Below, one piece after another: positions 61,157 through 64,000 of a DNA stretch of 64,000 bases (its first letter is position 1; every line of letters begins with the position of its first letter). Origin of the DNA: Sporolactobacillus terrae DSM 11697 (GTDB taxonomy: Bacteria; Bacillota; Bacilli; Bacillales; Sporolactobacillaceae). Location: the NCBI RefSeq assembly GCF_000648615.1, contig NZ_JFZC01000101.1:1-64000 (forward strand). The letters are read 5' to 3'. The translations under genes were made by a program, and so were the position numbers. The notes below the pieces were generated by a model. It ran no database searches and had not been told where the DNA came from. It was given only the letters and a program-made list of their open reading frames with translations.

Positions 61157-62428
61157 GTGGCGAGTCGTATTGTTCAAACAGACGAAAAGCTTCCTTTAAT
61201 TGAAAGTATTCCTTTAAGTTTTCAGCACTTATTTGCAATGTTCGGGTCAACGGTACTGGTTCCGCTTATTTTCCAGGTAGATCCGGCGACGATTCTGCTC
61301 ATGAACGGAATTGGCACACTGCTCTATCTAGCCATTTGCCGCGGAAAGATTCCGGCTTATCTTGGCTCAAGTTTTGCGTTTATTTCACCGGTCCTTGCTG
61401 TCATCGGCACGCATGGTTATCAGGCAGCGCTTGGCGGTTTTATTGCTGTCGGGGTGGTTTTTATGATTGTGTCGCTGATTATTCATCTTGTAGGCACAAA
61501 ATGGATTGATGTTGTTTTTCCTCCGGTTACAATGGGTTCCATTGTGGCCATCATCGGGTTACAGCTGATTCCAACGGCAGCACAGAGCGCCGGTCTGATT
61601 GCTCCGGCTGGAGCTGCCAATTGGACGATGGATCCGAAAACGGTGCTTGTTTCGCTGCTGACGATTCTCATCACGATTCTCGGCTGGGTGCTCTTACGTG
61701 GATTCTTGAAGATCATTCCGATCTTGATCGGCATTGCTGCCGGCTATTTAATTGCTTGGGCGGCGGGCATTCTCGATTTCGAGCCGGTGACGGATGCAGA
61801 TTGGCTGTCGTTGCCCCATTTCTATGCACCAACGTTTGATACCGCCAGCATGCTGATTATTCTTCCGGCGGCACTCGTTGTTATCGTGGAACATATTGGA
61901 CACTTAATGGTTACAGGCAACATTGTTGGTAAAGATTTGATTAAGGATCCCGGTCTTGATCGTTCGATGTTTGGTAACGGGATTTCGACCGTAATTTCCG
62001 GATTTGTTGGATCAACACCGAATACAACCTATGGTGAAAACATTGGTGTCTTGGCAATAACAAAAATCTATTCGACTTGGGTGATCGGCGGAGCGGCAGT
62101 GATTGCGATTGTTCTTTCCTTCGTCGGCAAGCTCTCGGCACTGATCACGTCGATTCCACCAGCAGTGATCGGCGGTATTTCGCTGATTCTTTACGGAGTC
62201 ATTGCTTCAAACGGGTTCCGTATTCTTGTTGAGAAAAAGGTGGATTTCGCTAAGGCACAGAACATTATCTTGGCAACGGTAATTTTTGCAGCTGGCTTAA
62301 GTGGTGTGACGATTAATATTGGCAAAGTGCCGCTAAACGGTATGGGTCTGGCCACGCTTGTCGGCGTGCTGCTCAGCTTGTTCTTTGCACTGATCAACAA
62401 GCTGCATCTGTCAAATGATGAAGAATAA
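61157..62428 (+). CDS. uraA: Uracil/xanthine permease, NCS2 family (UraA/PyrP-like)
   Basis: Proton-coupled nucleobase uptake. The 423 residues have about 14 membrane segments in the UraA fold, with PLSFQHLFAMFGSTVLVPLI, AYLGSSFAFISP, the His-Ile-Gly of VIVEHIGHLMVTGN and the NAT signature region GSTPNTTYGENIGV. These fit uracil better than xanthine permeases. No PyrR-type attenuator was recognised upstream. Start GTG after GGAGGG. A terminator follows. Confidence 0.92.
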   Translation: MASRIVQTDEKLPLIESIPLSFQHLFAMFGSTVLVPLIFQVDPATILLMNGIGTLLYLAICRGKIPAYLGSSFAFISPVLAVIGTHGYQAALGGFIAVGVVFMIVSLIIHLVGTKWIDVVFPPVTMGSIVAIIGLQLIPTAAQSAGLIAPAGAANWTMDPKTVLVSLLTILITILGWVLLRGFLKIIPILIGIAAGYLIAWAAGILDFEPVTDADWLSLPHFYAPTFDTASMLIILPAALVVIVEHIGHLMVTGNIVGKDLIKDPGLDRSMFGNGISTVISGFVGSTPNTTYGENIGVLAITKIYSTWVIGGAAVIAIVLSFVGKLSALITSIPPAVIGGISLILYGVIASNGFRILVEKKVDFAKAQNIILATVIFAAGLSGVTINIGKVPLNGMGLATLVGVLLSLFFALINKLHLSNDEE

Positions 62429-62432
62429 CTGA

Positions 62433-63023
<591 letters not shown>

Positions 63024-63083
63024 TTTTACTTGCACTTGTCCGTTAGTCTGTGGTAAACTATTCTGCGTTACCGCATTTGGCTG

Positions 63084-63177
63084 TGGAGGCGTACCCAAGT
63101 GGCTGAAGGGGACTGACTCGAAATCAGTTAGGGCGTCGTTCGGCGCCGCGGGGGTTCAAATCCTCTCGCCTCCGCCA
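63084..63177 (+). tRNA. tRNA-Ser (CGA)
   Basis: Long-variable-arm tRNA: GGAGGCG acceptor, anticodon loop CTCGAAA (CGA), variable arm of about 20 bases with CGTCGTTCGGCG, T-arm GGGGGTTCAAATCCTCT, and encoded GCCA end. It reads TCG codons. Confidence 0.94.
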
Positions 63178-63196
63178 TTAATTTGTTATCCAATCA

Positions 63197-63466
63197 GCCG
63201 TGCTAGATGGGGAGGTAGCGGTGCCCTGTAACTCGCAATCCGCTGTAGCGAGGTTGAATTCCTTTCACGAGGTCTCGATACTGTGAGGCAGCCTCAAGCA
63301 CGTGGTGTTGACGTCTGGGTCCCGCGCAACGGAAACTCATGAACCCTGTCAGGTCCGGAAGGAAGCAGCAGTAAGTGAGACCTTTCGTGTGCCGCGGGGC
63401 TGCCTGGGCCGAGTCGGCGACTTGAGAAACGCTCATGGTGTCTTGATCGACGAAAGGTGCACGGCG
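63197..63466 (+). ncRNA. ffs: Signal recognition particle RNA, large Bacillus type
   Basis: About 270 bases. The domain IV signature TCAGGTCCGGAAGGAAGCAG lies at 63349-63368; the 5' Alu domain reads GGGGAGGTAGCGGTGCCCTG, and the ends pair as GCCGTGC/GCACGGC. It is the 6S-like scRNA of Bacilli that forms SRP with Ffh and HBsu. Its place between tadA and dnaX is conserved. Confidence 0.96.
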
Positions 63467-63481
63467 TTAAAAATAATGCAG

Positions 63482-63525
63482 CAAGAGCTGTCGAAGCAGA
63501 GCTTCGGCGGCTCTTGTTTTTATAG
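63482..63525 (+). terminator. Terminator of the SRP RNA
   Basis: CAAGAGCTGTCGAAG and CTTCGGCGGCTCTTG pair, followed by TTTTTATA. Confidence 0.9.
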
Positions 63526-63626
63526 AGAAAGATGTGTACTGCAGTTTCCTTCACGCTCAGTTATCGGTATAATGAACGTGTATCTGTTAATTAAAGCCGA
63601 GTGCATTCGGTGAGAGGGGGAGGAAG

Positions 63627-64000
63627 ATGGCTTATCAAGCGCTGTACCGAGTCTACCGGCCCCAGACCTTTCATGATCTGGCCGGCCAGCAGCATATCGC
63701 TCAGACTCTACAGAACGCGCTGACCAAACAGCAATTTTCCCATGCATATCTATTCACCGGACCACGAGGAACAGGAAAAACGAGTGCCGCGAAAATTTTT
63801 GCAAAAGCGATTAACTGTGAACAGGCACCAACGTCAGAGCCATGTAACGAATGTGCAGCCTGTCGCGGCATCACGGCCGGCAGCATTGCCGATGTGATTG
63901 AAATCGACGCGGCCTCAAATAATGGCGTCGATGAAATTCGCGACATTCGCGACAAAGTGAAGTATGCGCCGAGTGAAGTACGGTATAAAGTTTATATCAT
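63627..64000 (+). CDS. dnaX: DNA polymerase III subunits gamma/tau (partial)
   Basis: Clamp-loader ATPase, cut by the window end after about 124 codons. It reads MAYQALYRVYRPQTFHDLAG, Walker A FTGPRGTGKTSAAKIFAKA, zinc ligands CNECAAC and IEIDAASNNGVDEIRDIRDK. AGGGGGAGG lies just before the ATG. It follows the SRP RNA, as in B. subtilis. Confidence 0.96.
   Translation, partial: MAYQALYRVYRPQTFHDLAGQQHIAQTLQNALTKQQFSHAYLFTGPRGTGKTSAAKIFAKAINCEQAPTSEPCNECAACRGITAGSIADVIEIDAASNNGVDEIRDIRDKVKYAPSEVRYKVYI

Noticed and set aside
63203-63613. Open frames on both strands over the SRP RNA
   Set aside because: The region is a structured RNA with a clear SRP domain IV; the frames are shadows.

Overview
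This window is the replication-origin region of a Gram-positive, endospore-forming member of the Bacillales. The gene order rlmH–htrC–walJIHKR–purA–dnaB–rplI–gdpP–yybS, then rpsF–ssb–rpsR, ychF, yyaC, parB–soj–noc–rsmG–mnmG–mnmE–jag–yidC–rnpA–rpmH–(oriC)–dnaA–dnaN–yaaA–recF–gyrB–gyrA, and finally guaB–dacA–pdxST–serS–tadA–SRP RNA–dnaX follows the Bacillus subtilis origin region. Local differences include yidD between rnpA and yidC, one-chain glycyl-tRNA synthetase, no remB after recF and no rRNA operon after gyrA. Spore genes (yyaC, an SspK-like and a YpzG-like small protein) point to a spore former. Mid-range base composition and these synteny breaks would fit a Sporolactobacillaceae-like lineage, but that is inference.

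Layout. 1-1320: decayed response-regulator/membrane-protein remnant, then rlmH. 1341-1730: unexpected cluster of DnaA boxes about 34 kb from oriC. 1833-8767: htrC and the WalRK cell-wall operon. 9031-9264: three tRNAs. 9507-15946: purA, dnaB, rplI, gdpP, yybS. 16428-19371: rightward island with cation efflux, CheW-like, HD and DUF420 genes. 19454-19840: 43-bp tandem repeats and a dispersed repeat. 19976-24265: ribosomal/ssb operon, ychF, yyzM and a T-box-controlled glyS. 25233-35236: chromosome partitioning, tRNA/rRNA modification, membrane insertion and RNase P genes. 35555-37716: bipartite oriC around dnaA. 37732-46099: dnaN to gyrA plus a degenerate HD-GYP gene. 46365-53834: GMP, cell wall, vitamin B6, serS and a nucleoside kinase. 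54075-58116: cold-shock gene with attenuator-like leader, tRNA-Arg with an integrase remnant, glycerate permease/kinase. 58466-64000: ECF sigma/ClpP pair, spore proteins, BI-1, uraA, tadA, tRNA-Ser, SRP RNA and the start of dnaX.

How it works together. Leftward genes lie left of dnaA and most rightward genes right of it, so transcription runs with the forks. DnaA binds boxes on both sides of its own gene; unwinding probably occurs between dnaA and dnaN. Soj/ParB act with parS sites in the window, Noc handles division-site selection. WalRK couples wall metabolism to growth, and a WalR-like site precedes htrC.

I found no self-contained novel defence or mobile system. The most interesting signals are regulatory or remnant: the distal DnaA-box cluster, the terminator-bearing leaders of csp, dnaA and the cation-efflux gene, the degenerate HD-GYP protein beside gyrA, the ECF sigma/ClpP pair, and dispersed repeats in intergenic spaces, one of which lies in the gap that separates rpmH from rnpA.
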